64,000 nucleotides of DNA, from the NCBI RefSeq assembly GCF_003731635.1, contig NZ_RCUA01000021.1, positions 74,583-138,582 on the forward strand, read 5' to 3'. The notes below the pieces were generated by a model. That model was not told the DNA's origin, made no database searches, and saw only the letters and a program-made list of their open reading frames with translations. The number at the start of each line of letters is the position of its first letter. Position 1 is the stretch's first letter. A program made the position numbers and the translations under genes. The DNA comes from Marisediminitalea oceani. GTDB lineage: Bacteria; Pseudomonadota; Gammaproteobacteria; Enterobacterales; Alteromonadaceae. Below are positions 1 through 9,120 of this stretch, piece by piece.

Positions 1-58
1 GTAGCGCACTTGTTTTGGGTACAAGGGGTCGCAGGTTCAAATCCTGTCTCACCGACCA
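1..58 (+). tRNA. tRNA-Pro (anticodon UGG), 5' end outside window
   Basis: The window opens inside a tRNA at its D-arm. The anticodon stem CTTGT/ACAAG encloses the loop TTTGGGT, giving anticodon TGG (proline). It is followed by a T-arm containing GGTTCAAAT, the acceptor strand and an encoded CCA at 56-58. The order resembles E. coli tRNA-Pro(UGG). The 5' acceptor strand lies to the left of the window, so the acceptor stem cannot be verified. Confidence 0.93.
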
Positions 59-96
59 TCTCTCTTTACTATTCAAGTAAATTTTATACAAAGAAA

Positions 97-210
97 GCCG
101 CAGACCCCTTGTCAGGGGGAGCAGTTCAGCACATTGTCGGGAACAATGTGCAACAGCGCTTTAGTGCTGGCCCGCAGGGCGTAGGACAGGAGTCCGCAGT
201 CAATCCTGTC
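97..210 (+). other. Hairpin-rich spacer between the two tRNA-Pro tails
   Basis: Consecutive hairpins can be drawn: CCCC/GGGG (105-108 with 115-118), a 9-bp stem GCACATTGT/ACAATGTGC (129-137 with 143-151, loop CGGGA), CAGCGC/GTGCTG (154-159 with 164-169, one G-T pair), GCCC/GGGC (170-173 with 177-180), and GACAGGA/TCCTGTC (185-191 with 204-210) that uses the repeated tRNA tail. No protein frame is convincing. This density suggests a structured transcript processed from the tRNA precursor; that is an inference. Confidence 0.5.
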
Positions 211-227
211 TCACCGACCATCTCTCT
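196..227 (+). repeat. Partial duplicate of the tRNA-Pro 3' end
   Basis: Bases 202-227 repeat bases 40-65 exactly (26 of 26, offset 162), covering the T-arm 3' side, the acceptor strand, the CCA and the following TCTCTCT. The match extends imperfectly to 196, where GCAG is shared but three bases of the T-loop side are missing, so the copy cannot form a normal T-arm. It may be a tRNA fragment, a stable tRNA-tail RNA like rtT of the E. coli tyrT operon, or a recombination scar; the sequence alone does not decide. Confidence 0.85.
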
Positions 228-524
228 AAATTTTTCATTTAACCAACGTTAAAGCACTTGTAAGCGCCTTGCTTGCCTCCGCTTTGCTTCCTTTAAGTGC
301 CCGAAAATCACCAATTATATCTGCCTATTCAGGGCGAAAACAGAAAGCGCCGATTTGTGCTCGACTCTGATGTTATCAAACTGTATACTACTGCGTCTTT
401 TTAAGGCAGCGCGTAGATTATAGCGCGATGAAACGACCTCTTACCTGAGTTTTAATCACTGTTATCAGTGGCGGGCGAGAGGCTGGAAAATAAAGCGTAT
501 TAGGCGCAAAGTTGAGGTAATACA
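228..524 (+). promoter_or_regulatory. Leader region of tig, with a possible -10 at 384-389
   Basis: No gene is visible here. A TATACT hexamer at 384-389 is a plausible sigma-70 -10 element, but no good -35 sits at the right distance, so the promoter is weakly supported. The tig start is preceded by GTTGAGGTAATACA, with GAGG as the ribosome-binding site. Bases 252-300 contain AAAGCACTT and AAGTGC arms that could pair over a long loop but lack a T-run. Confidence 0.3.
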
Positions 525-1829
525 ATGCAAGTTTCAGTCGAGACGACTCAGGGTTTAGAACGCCGTCTTACTATTACTGTTCCTGCTGAGTCAGTAGATA
601 ACGCCGTTAAATCGCGTTTACAGCAATTAGCGAAAACTCAGCGTATTAACGGTTTCCGTCCAGGTAAAGTACCAGTAAGCGTAATCAAGAAACGTTACGG
701 ACAAGCGGTTCGTCAGGAAGTGGCTGGCGACGTTATGCAACAAAACTTCTATCAGGCTATCGTGCAGGAAAAAATCAATCCTGCTGGCATGCCTTCATTT
801 GAACTGACTAAAGATCAGGACGGTGAAGACCTGGAATTTGTTGCCAAGTTTGAAGTCTACCCAGAAGTAGAAGTAAAAGGCGTAGACGACATCGAAATCG
901 AAAAAACAGTTGTTGAGATTGCCGATGAAGATCTGGATAACATGTTAGAAACTCTGCAAAAGCAGCACGGCGAGTGGAAAGAAGTTAAGCGTAAAGCACG
1001 TAAAGATGACCGCATGGTTATCGACTTCGTAGGTACCATCGACGGTGAAGAGTTTGACGGCGGTAAAGCAGAAGACTTTACGCTGGAACTGGGTAAAGAT
1101 CGCATGATCCCAGGCTTTGAAAAGCCACTGGTTGGTGCGAAGAAAGGTGAAGAAGTTATCGTTGACGTAACTTTCCCTGAAGATTACCACGCTGAAGCGC
1201 TGAAAGGTAAAGAAGCTCAATTCACCGTTAACGTGAAGAAAGTTGAAGGCCTGACACTGCCTAAGGTAGATGAAGAGTTTGCTAAACTGTTCGGTATTGA
1301 AGACGGTGACGTTGAAGCACTTAAAGCAGAAGTACGCAAGAACATGGAGCGTGAATTAGGCCAGACGCTTAAGACACAGCTTAAAGAAGAAGTGATTGCC
1401 AAGCTGCTTGAGAAAAACGAACTCGACCTGCCAGCAGCACTGGTTGATCAGGAAGTTAACGCACTGCGTGAACAGGCTAAACAGCGTTTCAGCCAACAGG
1501 GCGGTGGTCAAAACCTGCCAGACCTGCCAGCTGATCTGTTTAAAGACAATGCACAGCGTCGCGTAAGCATCGGTCTGCTGCTGGGTGAAATCATCAAGCA
1601 AAACGACCTGAAAGCTGACCAGGAAAAAGTAGACAGCCTGATCGAAACCATGGCTTCTGCGTATGAAGATCCACAAGAAGTTGTTGATTACTACAAAAAT
1701 AATCAGGAACTGATGCAACAAATGCAAAATGTTGCACTCGAAGAACAAGCGATCGAGTGGGTTGTTGGTCAGGCTAAAGTCACCGAAGTGAACAAGCCGT
1801 TTGACGAGGTTATGAACAAACAGGGGTAA
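525..1829 (+). CDS. tig: Trigger factor (ribosome-associated chaperone/prolyl isomerase)
   Basis: The 434-residue product matches the usual trigger factor length (E. coli 432). The ribosome-docking loop GFRPGK is at residues 43-48. An FKBP-type isomerase domain follows at about 161-246, and the rest is the helical C-terminal chaperone domain with alternating charged segments. It binds nascent chains at the ribosomal exit tunnel in the cytoplasm. The gene lies directly upstream of clpP and clpX as in E. coli, but a strong terminator separates tig from clpP, so tig is probably transcribed alone. The start has a GAGG motif at a good distance. Confidence 0.98.
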   Translation: MQVSVETTQGLERRLTITVPAESVDNAVKSRLQQLAKTQRINGFRPGKVPVSVIKKRYGQAVRQEVAGDVMQQNFYQAIVQEKINPAGMPSFELTKDQDGEDLEFVAKFEVYPEVEVKGVDDIEIEKTVVEIADEDLDNMLETLQKQHGEWKEVKRKARKDDRMVIDFVGTIDGEEFDGGKAEDFTLELGKDRMIPGFEKPLVGAKKGEEVIVDVTFPEDYHAEALKGKEAQFTVNVKKVEGLTLPKVDEEFAKLFGIEDGDVEALKAEVRKNMERELGQTLKTQLKEEVIAKLLEKNELDLPAALVDQEVNALREQAKQRFSQQGGGQNLPDLPADLFKDNAQRRVSIGLLLGEIIKQNDLKADQEKVDSLIETMASAYEDPQEVVDYYKNNQELMQQMQNVALEEQAIEWVVGQAKVTEVNKPFDEVMNKQG

Positions 1830-1870
1830 TTTTGCACTCCCAGATTGACTTAACCTACACGCAACTGTTT

Positions 1871-1899
1871 AAATGCTCGGTCTAGTCCGAGCATTTTTA
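1871..1899 (+). terminator. Intrinsic terminator of tig
   Basis: A perfect 10-bp stem, AAATGCTCGG (1871-1880) with CCGAGCATTT (1887-1896), closes a 6-base loop TCTAGT and ends in a T-run. It lies 42 bases after the tig stop codon. Confidence 0.9.
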
Positions 1900-1928
1900 T
1901 TTCTGTAAGTACTTAAGGTAACCGCATA

Positions 1929-2555
1929 ATGCAAAGCCCGTTAGATCCAATGAATGCACTGGTCCCCATGGTTGTTGAACAAACCGCGAAAGGGGAGCGT
2001 TCTTACGATATCTATTCTCGTCTGCTCAAAGAAAACGTCATTTTTCTGGTGGGTCAGGTTGAGGACCACATGGCCAACCTTATCGTGGCACAAATGTTAT
2101 TCCTGGAAGCTGAAAATCCGGAAAAAGACATTTTCCTTTATATCAATTCTCCTGGTGGTTCTGTTACTGCGGGTATGGCAATTTACGACACCATGAAATT
2201 TATCAAACCTGATGTCAGCACTGTGTGCGTTGGTCAGGCTGCAAGCATGGGTGCGTTCCTGTTGTCAGGTGGTGCTAAGGGTAAACGTTACTGTCTGCCG
2301 AATGCGCGGGTAATGATTCACCAGCCTTTAGGCGGTTTCCAGGGTCAGGCATCTGATTTTGAAATCCATGCCCGTGAAATCCTCAGCATCAAAGAAAAAC
2401 TCAACCGACTGATGGCTGAGCATACCGGACAAGACTACGAAACCGTGGCTCGCGACACCGATCGCGACAACTTCTTAAGTGCAAGTGAAGCCAAAGAGTA
2501 TGGTTTAATAGACCAGGTTTTAACAAACCGAACTGACGCATCCGCCACTAAGTAG
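1929..2555 (+). CDS. clpP: ATP-dependent Clp protease proteolytic subunit
   Basis: The 208-residue product is a full-length ClpP serine peptidase. The catalytic triad is visible at Ser106 (in QAASMGAF), His131 (in MIHQP) and Asp180, which keeps the family spacing with an offset of 5 from E. coli. It forms the tetradecameric chamber that degrades proteins fed by ClpX or ClpA in the cytoplasm. The start ATG lies just after AAGGTAACCGCATA, with AAGG as the binding site. clpX follows after 62 bases with a hairpin but no T-run between them, so the two are probably co-transcribed. Confidence 0.98.
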   Translation: MQSPLDPMNALVPMVVEQTAKGERSYDIYSRLLKENVIFLVGQVEDHMANLIVAQMLFLEAENPEKDIFLYINSPGGSVTAGMAIYDTMKFIKPDVSTVCVGQAASMGAFLLSGGAKGKRYCLPNARVMIHQPLGGFQGQASDFEIHAREILSIKEKLNRLMAEHTGQDYETVARDTDRDNFLSASEAKEYGLIDQVLTNRTDASATK

Positions 2556-2568
2556 TATAGTTATATAA

Positions 2569-2598
2569 GCCCGGCACTGGTTTTTGTGTTTGCCGGGC
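2569..2598 (+). other. Hairpin between clpP and clpX
   Basis: GCCCGGCA (2569-2576) pairs with TGCCGGGC (2591-2598) over a 14-base T-rich loop. There is no T-run after the stem, so it is unlikely to be a full terminator. It may act as an mRNA-processing or stability element that sets the clpP:clpX ratio (inference). Confidence 0.5.
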
Positions 2599-2617
2599 AG
2601 TCTAGAGGCAAGAATTT

Positions 2618-3895
2618 ATGAGCGATAAACAAGGCAGCGATAGCGATAACAAACTTCTGTATTGCTCGTTTTGTGGCAAAAGTCAGCACGAGGTCAGAAA
2701 ACTGATTGCAGGTCCTTCTGTATTCATTTGTGATGAGTGTGTTGAGCTTTGTAATGACATTATTCGCGAAGAAATTAAAGATATTTCACCGAATAAGCAA
2801 AATCAAAACGCGTTACCGAAACCACAGGAAATTCACGAGCATCTGAATGACTATGTGATCGGTCAGGACCACGCCAAAAAGGTGTTATCGGTCGCGGTAT
2901 ACAACCACTATAAACGTCTGCGTAACGGCGATGTGCATGATGGTGTAGAACTGGGCAAGAGTAATATACTGCTGATTGGCCCTACTGGTAGCGGTAAAAC
3001 GTTACTGGCAGAGACCCTGGCACGACTGCTGGATGTTCCTTTCACTATGGCAGATGCCACCACTCTGACCGAAGCCGGTTATGTGGGTGAGGATGTTGAA
3101 AACATCATTCAGAAGCTGTTACAGAAATGCGATTACGATGTAGAGAAAGCCCAGCGCGGTATTGTGTACATCGATGAAATCGACAAGATCAGTCGTAAGT
3201 CTGACAATCCGTCCATCACCCGCGACGTATCTGGTGAAGGTGTGCAGCAGGCACTGCTGAAACTGATTGAAGGTACGGTTGCCTCCGTGCCTCCTCAGGG
3301 CGGACGTAAGCACCCACAGCAAGAGTTTTTGCAGGTAGATACCTCTAAGATCCTGTTTATCTGTGGCGGCGCGTTTGCTGGTCTGGATAAGGTCATTGAA
3401 CAACGTTCTGCGCAAGGCAGTGGTATGGGCTTTGGCGCAGAAGTGAAATCCAAAGAGAACAAACAGGCAGTGTCGCAACTGTTCAAGCAGGTAGAACCGG
3501 AAGATCTGGTGAAGTACGGTCTGATCCCAGAGTTTATCGGCCGTTTACCGGTTGTGACCAGCCTGGAAGAGCTCAACGAAGAAGCGCTGATTCAGATTCT
3601 GAAGGAACCGAAGAACGCCATCACCAAACAGTATGGCGCTTTGTTCGCAATCGAAGATACTGAACTGGAGTTCCGCGAAGACGCTCTGTTTGCTATTGCA
3701 AAGAAAGCGATGCAGCGTAAAACCGGTGCCCGAGGCCTGCGTTCCATCGTAGAAGCCGTATTGCTTGAAACCATGTACGAGCTACCGTCCATGGACAACG
3801 TGTCCAAGGTGGTTATCGATGAAACGGTCATCCGCGGAGAATCGAAACCCATCCTGATTTACGACAACGCTGATAAAAAAGCGGCAAGTGAATAA
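2618..3895 (+). CDS. clpX: ClpX unfoldase, ATPase subunit of ClpXP
   Basis: At 425 residues it matches E. coli ClpX (424). The N-terminal zinc domain has Cys16, Cys19, Cys38 and Cys41. The Walker A motif GPTGSGKT is at 121-128, the pore loop GYVG at 154-157, and Walker B (IVYIDEID) at about 182-189. The ClpP-docking IGF-type loop is seen as GMGFG, and the arginine-finger region is in the second half. It unfolds tagged substrates and passes them to ClpP. The start follows AGAGGCAAGAATTT with AGAGG as binding site, and a strong terminator follows the stop codon. Confidence 0.98.
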   Translation: MSDKQGSDSDNKLLYCSFCGKSQHEVRKLIAGPSVFICDECVELCNDIIREEIKDISPNKQNQNALPKPQEIHEHLNDYVIGQDHAKKVLSVAVYNHYKRLRNGDVHDGVELGKSNILLIGPTGSGKTLLAETLARLLDVPFTMADATTLTEAGYVGEDVENIIQKLLQKCDYDVEKAQRGIVYIDEIDKISRKSDNPSITRDVSGEGVQQALLKLIEGTVASVPPQGGRKHPQQEFLQVDTSKILFICGGAFAGLDKVIEQRSAQGSGMGFGAEVKSKENKQAVSQLFKQVEPEDLVKYGLIPEFIGRLPVVTSLEELNEEALIQILKEPKNAITKQYGALFAIEDTELEFREDALFAIAKKAMQRKTGARGLRSIVEAVLLETMYELPSMDNVSKVVIDETVIRGESKPILIYDNADKKAASE

Positions 3896-3904
3896 GAAAA
3901 ATGC

Positions 3905-3932
3905 AAAAGGCCCTAATTAAAGGGCCTTTTTT
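3905..3932 (+). terminator. Intrinsic terminator of clpPX
   Basis: AAAAGGCCCT (3905-3914) pairs with AGGGCCTTTT (3921-3930) over a 6-base loop AATTAA and runs into TTTTTT. Confidence 0.92.
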
Positions 3933-3996
3933 GTATCAATTATTCAATGTTTTGCGCTATCTTGGAATAAGATTTAGTAAAACAATGACAGACTGA

Positions 3997-4023
3997 TTGA
4001 ACTTTGTCTGCCTATCCCCATAT
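3997..4023 (+). promoter_or_regulatory. Heat-shock (sigma-32) promoter of lon
   Basis: The -35 element TTGAAC (3997-4002) and the -10 element CCCCATAT (4016-4023) are separated by 13 bases. Sigma-32 promoters are known to carry a TTGAAA-type -35 and a CCCCATnT -10 at this distance, and lon is a sigma-32 target in E. coli. Transcription would start near 4030, leaving a leader of about 30 bases with the binding site AGAGAAG before the ATG at 4059. Confidence 0.82.
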
Positions 4024-4058
4024 AAACACTCATTAATAGAAAAAGTTAGAGAAGAAGT

Positions 4059-6419
4059 ATGACGTCAGAGCGAGTAAATCGCATTGAAATTCCTGTACTG
4101 GCCTTACGGGACGTGGTTGTGTACCCCCATATGGTCATACCTTTATTTGTTGGACGAGAAAAATCCATTCGTTGCCTGGAAGCGGCTATGGACAGCGACA
4201 AACAGATCTTTCTGGTTGCGCAAAAAGATGCAGGGATCGATGAACCCGATACCAATGATATTTATTCTGTAGGCACCATCGCCACCATTCTGCAGTTGCT
4301 TAAGCTACCCGACGGTACGGTTAAAGTACTGGTAGAAGGTAATGTGCGCGGCGAAATCGCAGAATACAACCAAACTGAGCCTTATTTTATTGCGGGCATT
4401 AACCGCACCACTGACGAAGACCTGCCTGAAAGTGAACAGGAAGTGTTGATACGTTCGGCGGTTTCGCAATTCGAAGGCTATGTGAAACTAAATAAGAAGA
4501 TTCCACCTGAAGTCCTCACTTCATTAAATGGGATCGACGATGCTGCTCGTCTGGCCGACACCATGGCAGCGCACATGCCGCTTAAGCTCGTCGAAAAACA
4601 GAAAGTGCTGGAGATGAAAGGCGTTAACGAGCGTCTTGAGTATCTTATGGCACTGATGGAAGGCGAGATTGACCTACTCCAGGTTGAAAAGAAAATCCGT
4701 ACCCGGGTTAAAAAGCAAATGGAGAAGTCCCAGCGTGAGTATTATCTCAACGAGCAAATGAAAGCCATTCAGAAAGAACTGGGTGAGCTGGATGATGCGC
4801 CGGATGAGTTTGAAGCGCTGAGCAAGAAAATTGAAGAAGCGAAAATGCCTGCTGAAGCAGAAGAAAAAGCGAAAGCTGAACTTCAGAAGCTGAAAATGAT
4901 GTCACCGATGTCAGCGGAAGCTACCGTAGTGCGCAGTTATATTGATTGGTTAACCAGCGTACCATGGCACAAGCGCTCGGCTGTGAAGAAAAACCTTGCT
5001 AAAGCAGATGAGATTCTGGATGCAGACCATTATGGTCTGGAAAAGGTGAAAGAACGGATTATTGAGTATTTGGCCGTTCAACAACGCGTCCGTAAACTGA
5101 AAGGTCCAATCCTTTGCCTGGTGGGACCACCAGGTGTAGGTAAAACCTCTTTAGGCCAGTCTATTGCTAAAGCAACCGGACGGAAATATGTACGCATGGC
5201 GCTCGGCGGCGTGCGTGATGAAGCTGAAATTCGTGGTCACCGTCGTACTTATATCGGTTCTTTACCCGGTAAACTGATTCAGAAAATGGCCAAGGTTGAG
5301 GTGAAGAATCCGCTGTTCTTGCTTGATGAAATCGACAAGATGTCGTCAGACATGCGCGGCGACCCGGCCTCTGCACTGCTCGAAGTGCTCGATCCGGAAC
5401 AAAACAGCAGCTTCAGCGACCATTATCTTGAAGTGGATTACGACCTGTCAGACGTGATGTTTGTTGCTACATCAAACAGCATGAATATTCCGGGGCCGTT
5501 ACTGGACCGGATGGAAGTCATTCGTCTGTCCGGTTACACCGAAGATGAAAAACTGAATATTGCTACGCGCCATTTGATTAGTAAACAAATGGAAAGAAAC
5601 GGCCTGAAGAAAAATGAATTGGAAATTGATGATTCTGCCATTATTGGCATGATTCGTTACTACACTCGCGAAGCAGGCGTACGCTCACTTGAGCGTGAAA
5701 TTTCCAAGGTATGCCGTAAAGCGGTAAAAGATATTCTGCTGAACAAAGCCACCAAGAAAGTTGTGGTCAACCAGAACAACCTGAAAGATTACCTTGGCGT
5801 GCAGCGCTTCGATTACGGCAAAGCCGACAAGAACAATCAGATTGGCCAGGTTACAGGCCTTGCCTGGACTCAGGTTGGCGGCGACCTGTTAACCATCGAA
5901 ACCACTTCGGTTCCGGGTAAAGGTAAAATGACCTCTACCGGTTCATTAGGTGATGTAATGCAGGAGTCCATTCACGCCGCCATGACCGTGGTGCGTTCCC
6001 GTGCAGAGAAATTGCGTATCAACAGTGATTTCTACGAGAAACGCGACATCCATGTGCACGTGCCGGAAGGAGCGACACCTAAAGATGGTCCGAGTGCGGG
6101 TATTGCTATGTGTACTGCGCTGGTATCGTCGTTAACCGGTAATCCGGTGAAATGTGAAGTGGCGATGACCGGTGAAATCACCCTGCGTGGTGAAGTACTG
6201 GCCATTGGCGGCTTAAAAGAAAAACTTCTGGCGGCTCACCGTGGCGGCATCAAAACCGTTGTGATTCCAAAGGAAAACGAACGTGATTTGGAAGAAATTC
6301 CGGATAACGTAAAACAAGATCTGGACATTCATCCGGTACAGTGGATTGACGAGGTTCTGGATATTGCGTTGCAAGAACCGGTTGAAAGTTTTAAACCGGT
6401 TGCACTGGACGGCGAATAA
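4059..6419 (+). CDS. lon: Lon ATP-dependent protease
   Basis: The 786-residue product aligns with E. coli Lon (784) almost without gaps. The N-terminal substrate domain covers about 1-300. Walker A GPPGVGKT is at 356-363. The catalytic dyad is Ser679 (in DGPSAG) and Lys722, exactly the E. coli numbering. It degrades misfolded and regulatory proteins in the cytoplasm as a hexamer. The gene stands alone between terminators, with its own heat-shock promoter. Start: AGAGAAGAAGT precedes the ATG, and a shorter start would break the conserved N-terminus. Confidence 0.98.
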   Translation: MTSERVNRIEIPVLALRDVVVYPHMVIPLFVGREKSIRCLEAAMDSDKQIFLVAQKDAGIDEPDTNDIYSVGTIATILQLLKLPDGTVKVLVEGNVRGEIAEYNQTEPYFIAGINRTTDEDLPESEQEVLIRSAVSQFEGYVKLNKKIPPEVLTSLNGIDDAARLADTMAAHMPLKLVEKQKVLEMKGVNERLEYLMALMEGEIDLLQVEKKIRTRVKKQMEKSQREYYLNEQMKAIQKELGELDDAPDEFEALSKKIEEAKMPAEAEEKAKAELQKLKMMSPMSAEATVVRSYIDWLTSVPWHKRSAVKKNLAKADEILDADHYGLEKVKERIIEYLAVQQRVRKLKGPILCLVGPPGVGKTSLGQSIAKATGRKYVRMALGGVRDEAEIRGHRRTYIGSLPGKLIQKMAKVEVKNPLFLLDEIDKMSSDMRGDPASALLEVLDPEQNSSFSDHYLEVDYDLSDVMFVATSNSMNIPGPLLDRMEVIRLSGYTEDEKLNIATRHLISKQMERNGLKKNELEIDDSAIIGMIRYYTREAGVRSLEREISKVCRKAVKDILLNKATKKVVVNQNNLKDYLGVQRFDYGKADKNNQIGQVTGLAWTQVGGDLLTIETTSVPGKGKMTSTGSLGDVMQESIHAAMTVVRSRAEKLRINSDFYEKRDIHVHVPEGATPKDGPSAGIAMCTALVSSLTGNPVKCEVAMTGEITLRGEVLAIGGLKEKLLAAHRGGIKTVVIPKENERDLEEIPDNVKQDLDIHPVQWIDEVLDIALQEPVESFKPVALDGE

Positions 6420-6432
6420 ATCATCAGTAAAC

Positions 6433-6473
6433 ACCGCTGAAGCGCGCGCCAATGCTGCGTAGCAGCGGTTTTA
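6433..6473 (+). terminator. Probable terminator of lon
   Basis: ACCGCTG (6433-6439) pairs with CAGCGGT (6463-6469) followed by TTTTATT. The loop is long (23 bases) and contains further GC-rich pairing, so the structure is less clean than the other terminators in the window. Confidence 0.55.
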
Positions 6474-6644
6474 TTGGACCTTTTGGTTAATTTTTATCCA
6501 TATGGTGTGGCAAAAGCCGTTTTTTTTAACTTTAGGGGCTTCAAAGTCCCAAAAGTTGTGTTACCTTAACTGCTGTATTCGCTTGAAGCCTTGTCACTAA
6601 AGGGATGGCAGCGATTCAACAATAAGTTAAAAAATTGTAAAGTG
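6474..6644 (+). other. Long leader upstream of the hupB promoter
   Basis: No gene is seen in this part of the 325-base gap. An 8-bp inverted repeat GGCTTCAA (6537-6544) / TTGAAGCC (6583-6590) is separated by 38 bases and could form a hairpin or mark two protein sites. A T-run TTTTTTTT lies at about 6520-6528. Nothing else is supported. Confidence 0.35.
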
Positions 6645-6677
6645 AAGCTTGATGTTAATCTTCAAGCTTGCTATAAC
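6645..6677 (+). promoter_or_regulatory. Sigma-70 promoter of hupB overlapped by an inverted repeat
   Basis: The -35 TTGATG (6649-6654) and -10 TATAAC (6672-6677) are 17 bases apart, close to consensus. An 8-bp perfect inverted repeat AAGCTTGA (6645-6652) / TCAAGCTT (6662-6669) overlaps the -35 element and the spacer. That position is typical of a repressor operator, but no regulator can be named. Confidence 0.7.
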
Positions 6678-6744
6678 GTCTGAGCAATGAACTGATTATT
6701 GTTTTGCGGACGAGAGCATAATAACAAACGAAGGGGATCTAATT

Positions 6745-7017
6745 GTGAACAAGTCTCAACTCATCGACAAAATCGCTGCTGGTGCAGATATTTCTAAAGC
6801 TGCCGCTGGCCGTGCACTGGATGCTTTCACTGACGCGGTAACAGACGCGCTGAAAGAAGGCGACCAGGTAGCTCTGGTTGGTTTCGGCACTTTCTCTGTA
6901 AGAGAGCGCTCTGCACGCAGTGGTCGTAATCCTCAAACTGGTGAGACTATCGAAATTGCTGCGGCTAAAGTACCTTCTTTCAAAGCTGGTAAAGCACTGA
7001 AAGACGCTTGTAACTAA
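6745..7017 (+). CDS. hupB: DNA-binding protein HU-beta
   Basis: The 90-residue product is a standard HU protein. The DNA-binding arm carries the signature [18 protein letters not shown] at about residues 54-71. It bends and compacts DNA as a homo- or heterodimer in the nucleoid. The start codon is GTG, as in E. coli hupB, with AAGGGGATC as a strong binding site. It sits between lon and ppiD in the same order as in E. coli, with its own promoter and terminator. Confidence 0.97.
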   Translation: MNKSQLIDKIAAGADISKAAAGRALDAFTDAVTDALKEGDQVALVGFGTFSVRERSARSGRNPQTGETIEIAAAKVPSFKAGKALKDACN

Positions 7018-7034
7018 GCATTAGATATTTTTTG

Positions 7035-7064
7035 AAAAGGCGATGGTTTACCATCGCCTTTTTT
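7035..7064 (+). terminator. Intrinsic terminator of hupB
   Basis: AAAAGGCGATGG (7035-7046) pairs with CCATCGCCTTTT (7051-7062) over a TTTA loop and runs into more T. Confidence 0.93.
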
Positions 7065-7214
7065 ATTGCTGTAAGCAAAGGAATGCCTCTTCAGCATTCT
7101 ATCGGGGTAAGTATTAAGCTATAATCCCCGCTTATTTGTTCCGCCGGCCCCCGACTGTATTACGGGTAGCTACCGGCTGGAAGAGTTGTAATGCAACGGA
7201 GTTAAAATCGAGTC

Positions 7215-9101
7215 ATGCTAGAAAGGATCAGAGAAGGTTCTCAAGGCCCATGGGCGATGGCGATTATTGCCCTGATCGTATTGAGTTTTGTATTTGCTGG
7301 GGTTAGCAGCTATGTGTCTTCATCAGGCAGCTCTGCCGCCGCTGAAGTTAACGGTGAGCCAATCAGCCAGCAGGATGTTGAACGCGCCTATCAGGCACAA
7401 CGTGCCCGTTTGGAAGCGCAGTTTGGTGAAGGGATCAGCGCCTTATTCAGCGATGAAAACTATCTGCGTGATTTCCGCATGAACGTGCTGGATCGCCTGA
7501 TTGCCGACACATTAATTGAACAGAAAGCTAAAGAGCTGGGCATGCGGGTATCAGATAAGCAAATCCGTGATGCTATTACTGCGATGCCTGAGTTTCAGAC
7601 CGAAGGTAGCTTCGACAATGAACGCTATTTAATGCTGTTGCGTCAAAATGGTTTCCAGCCCAGTGACTTCCGCGATTATATGCGCCAGCAAATGACCCGC
7701 GAGCAACTGTCTCGTGCAGTGCAGGCCAGTGATTTCAGCTTGCCAGAAGAAGTGAACTTAGCCCATCGCTTGCAGGGCCAGACGCGTAATGCCGATTATC
7801 TGATTGTAGATTCTGCGCCCTTTGCTGCATCAGTTGAACTGAGCGATGAAGAGGTTCAGGCATTTTATGACGAAAATATCTCGCGCTTTGACACCCAGGA
7901 AAAAGTTAACCTGGCCTATGTAACGCTGGCGGTAGAAGACCTCAAAGCTGACGTATCTGTTAGCGAAGAGGAAATCGAGCAGGAATACCAGGACAACATC
8001 GCGTTGTATAAAACGACTGAAGAGCGCCGTGTATCGCACATCCTGATCGAGTTTGGTGATGACAAAGGCGCGGCTAAAGAAAAAGCCGAGTCACTGTTAG
8101 CCGAAGTTGAGCAAGGTGCCGATTTTGCCGAGCTGGCCGAAGCTAATTCTGCCGATACGTTTTCTGCTGAGAATGGTGGTGACCTTGATTTTATTACTGC
8201 CGGAATGATGGATCCGTCGTTCGACGAAGCCGCTTTTGCTATCAGTAACGTTGGTGAAACCTCTGAGGTTATCGAAACTGAATTTGGTTACCACATTATC
8301 AAGCTCACCGATATGAAGCCGGTAGAAACTACTCCGCTGGCAGAAGTACGCGACGAGATTGAAGCGCAACTGCTTACCGACAAAGCTACCGATGAATTCT
8401 TTGCTCTGCAATCAGAAATGGCTAACCTGGCGTTTGAAGTGCCGGATACCCTTGAAGACGTTGCTGGTGCAGTGAATGGTAAAATTAAGGAAACCGGTTT
8501 AGTCACCGCTTCAGCGGTACCCGCGGCGCTTAATGTCCCAGCCGTAACCAGCAAAATGTTCGATCCGGACTTTATTGCCGAAGGGCTGAACAGTGATGTT
8601 ATTGAGCTAAGCAATGACAAAGTAGTAGTCATCCGCGTAGTAGGTCATGAGCCACAGCGTACTCAGGCACTGGATGAAGTCAGAACACAAATTCTCGCGC
8701 AACTGCGCGCCCGTAAAGCGCAGGAAGCAGCAGCAGAGTGGGCTGACAACGTAGTAGAGCAGGTACAGGCTGGCGAGTCACCTGAACTGACTATTGGTGA
8801 TGTCACCCTGGAATGGCAAAGTAAAGAAGCCATTGCTCGTAACAGCACCGAGCTACCACGTAATCTGGTAGACACCGTGTTTACCCTGAGTACTGAAGAG
8901 GGTAACAACCTCGAAGTGGCTAAGCTGGGTTCAGGTGATGTTGGTGTAGTACGCCTGACGGCAGTGAACATGCCTGAAGCGCTGGGTGAAGAAGAATTAG
9001 ACAGCCTTAAACAGCAGCTGATGACCAATTACAGCCAGGCTAACTACCAGAGTTTTGTGGATTCATTACGCTCAGCAGCTGATGTAACGGTTAATCTCTA
9101 A
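7215..9101 (+). CDS. ppiD: Membrane-anchored periplasmic chaperone PpiD
   Basis: The 628-residue product begins with one membrane segment at about residues 11-34 (Gly-Pro-Trp, then a hydrophobic run), followed by a large periplasmic part. A SurA-type N-terminal chaperone region (about 35-200) precedes a parvulin-like domain at about 268-368, marked by VSHILIEF and GYHIIKL. PpiD assists proteins leaving the Sec translocon. The length fits E. coli PpiD (623). A TATAAT hexamer at 7120-7125 may be the -10 of its promoter, with a poor -35. A hairpin-forming CCGG-rich leader lies at about 7142-7180. Confidence 0.96.
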   Translation: MLERIREGSQGPWAMAIIALIVLSFVFAGVSSYVSSSGSSAAAEVNGEPISQQDVERAYQAQRARLEAQFGEGISALFSDENYLRDFRMNVLDRLIADTLIEQKAKELGMRVSDKQIRDAITAMPEFQTEGSFDNERYLMLLRQNGFQPSDFRDYMRQQMTREQLSRAVQASDFSLPEEVNLAHRLQGQTRNADYLIVDSAPFAASVELSDEEVQAFYDENISRFDTQEKVNLAYVTLAVEDLKADVSVSEEEIEQEYQDNIALYKTTEERRVSHILIEFGDDKGAAKEKAESLLAEVEQGADFAELAEANSADTFSAENGGDLDFITAGMMDPSFDEAAFAISNVGETSEVIETEFGYHIIKLTDMKPVETTPLAEVRDEIEAQLLTDKATDEFFALQSEMANLAFEVPDTLEDVAGAVNGKIKETGLVTASAVPAALNVPAVTSKMFDPDFIAEGLNSDVIELSNDKVVVIRVVGHEPQRTQALDEVRTQILAQLRARKAQEAAAEWADNVVEQVQAGESPELTIGDVTLEWQSKEAIARNSTELPRNLVDTVFTLSTEEGNNLEVAKLGSGDVGVVRLTAVNMPEALGEEELDSLKQQLMTNYSQANYQSFVDSLRSAADVTVNL

Positions 9102-9120
9102 ACCTTACGCTTGTTCAGAT

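Noticed and set aside
10-252. An 80-codon open frame through the tRNA-Pro end and its repeat
   Set aside because: It overlaps the tRNA and the hairpin spacer, has no binding site, and its product has no protein-like pattern.
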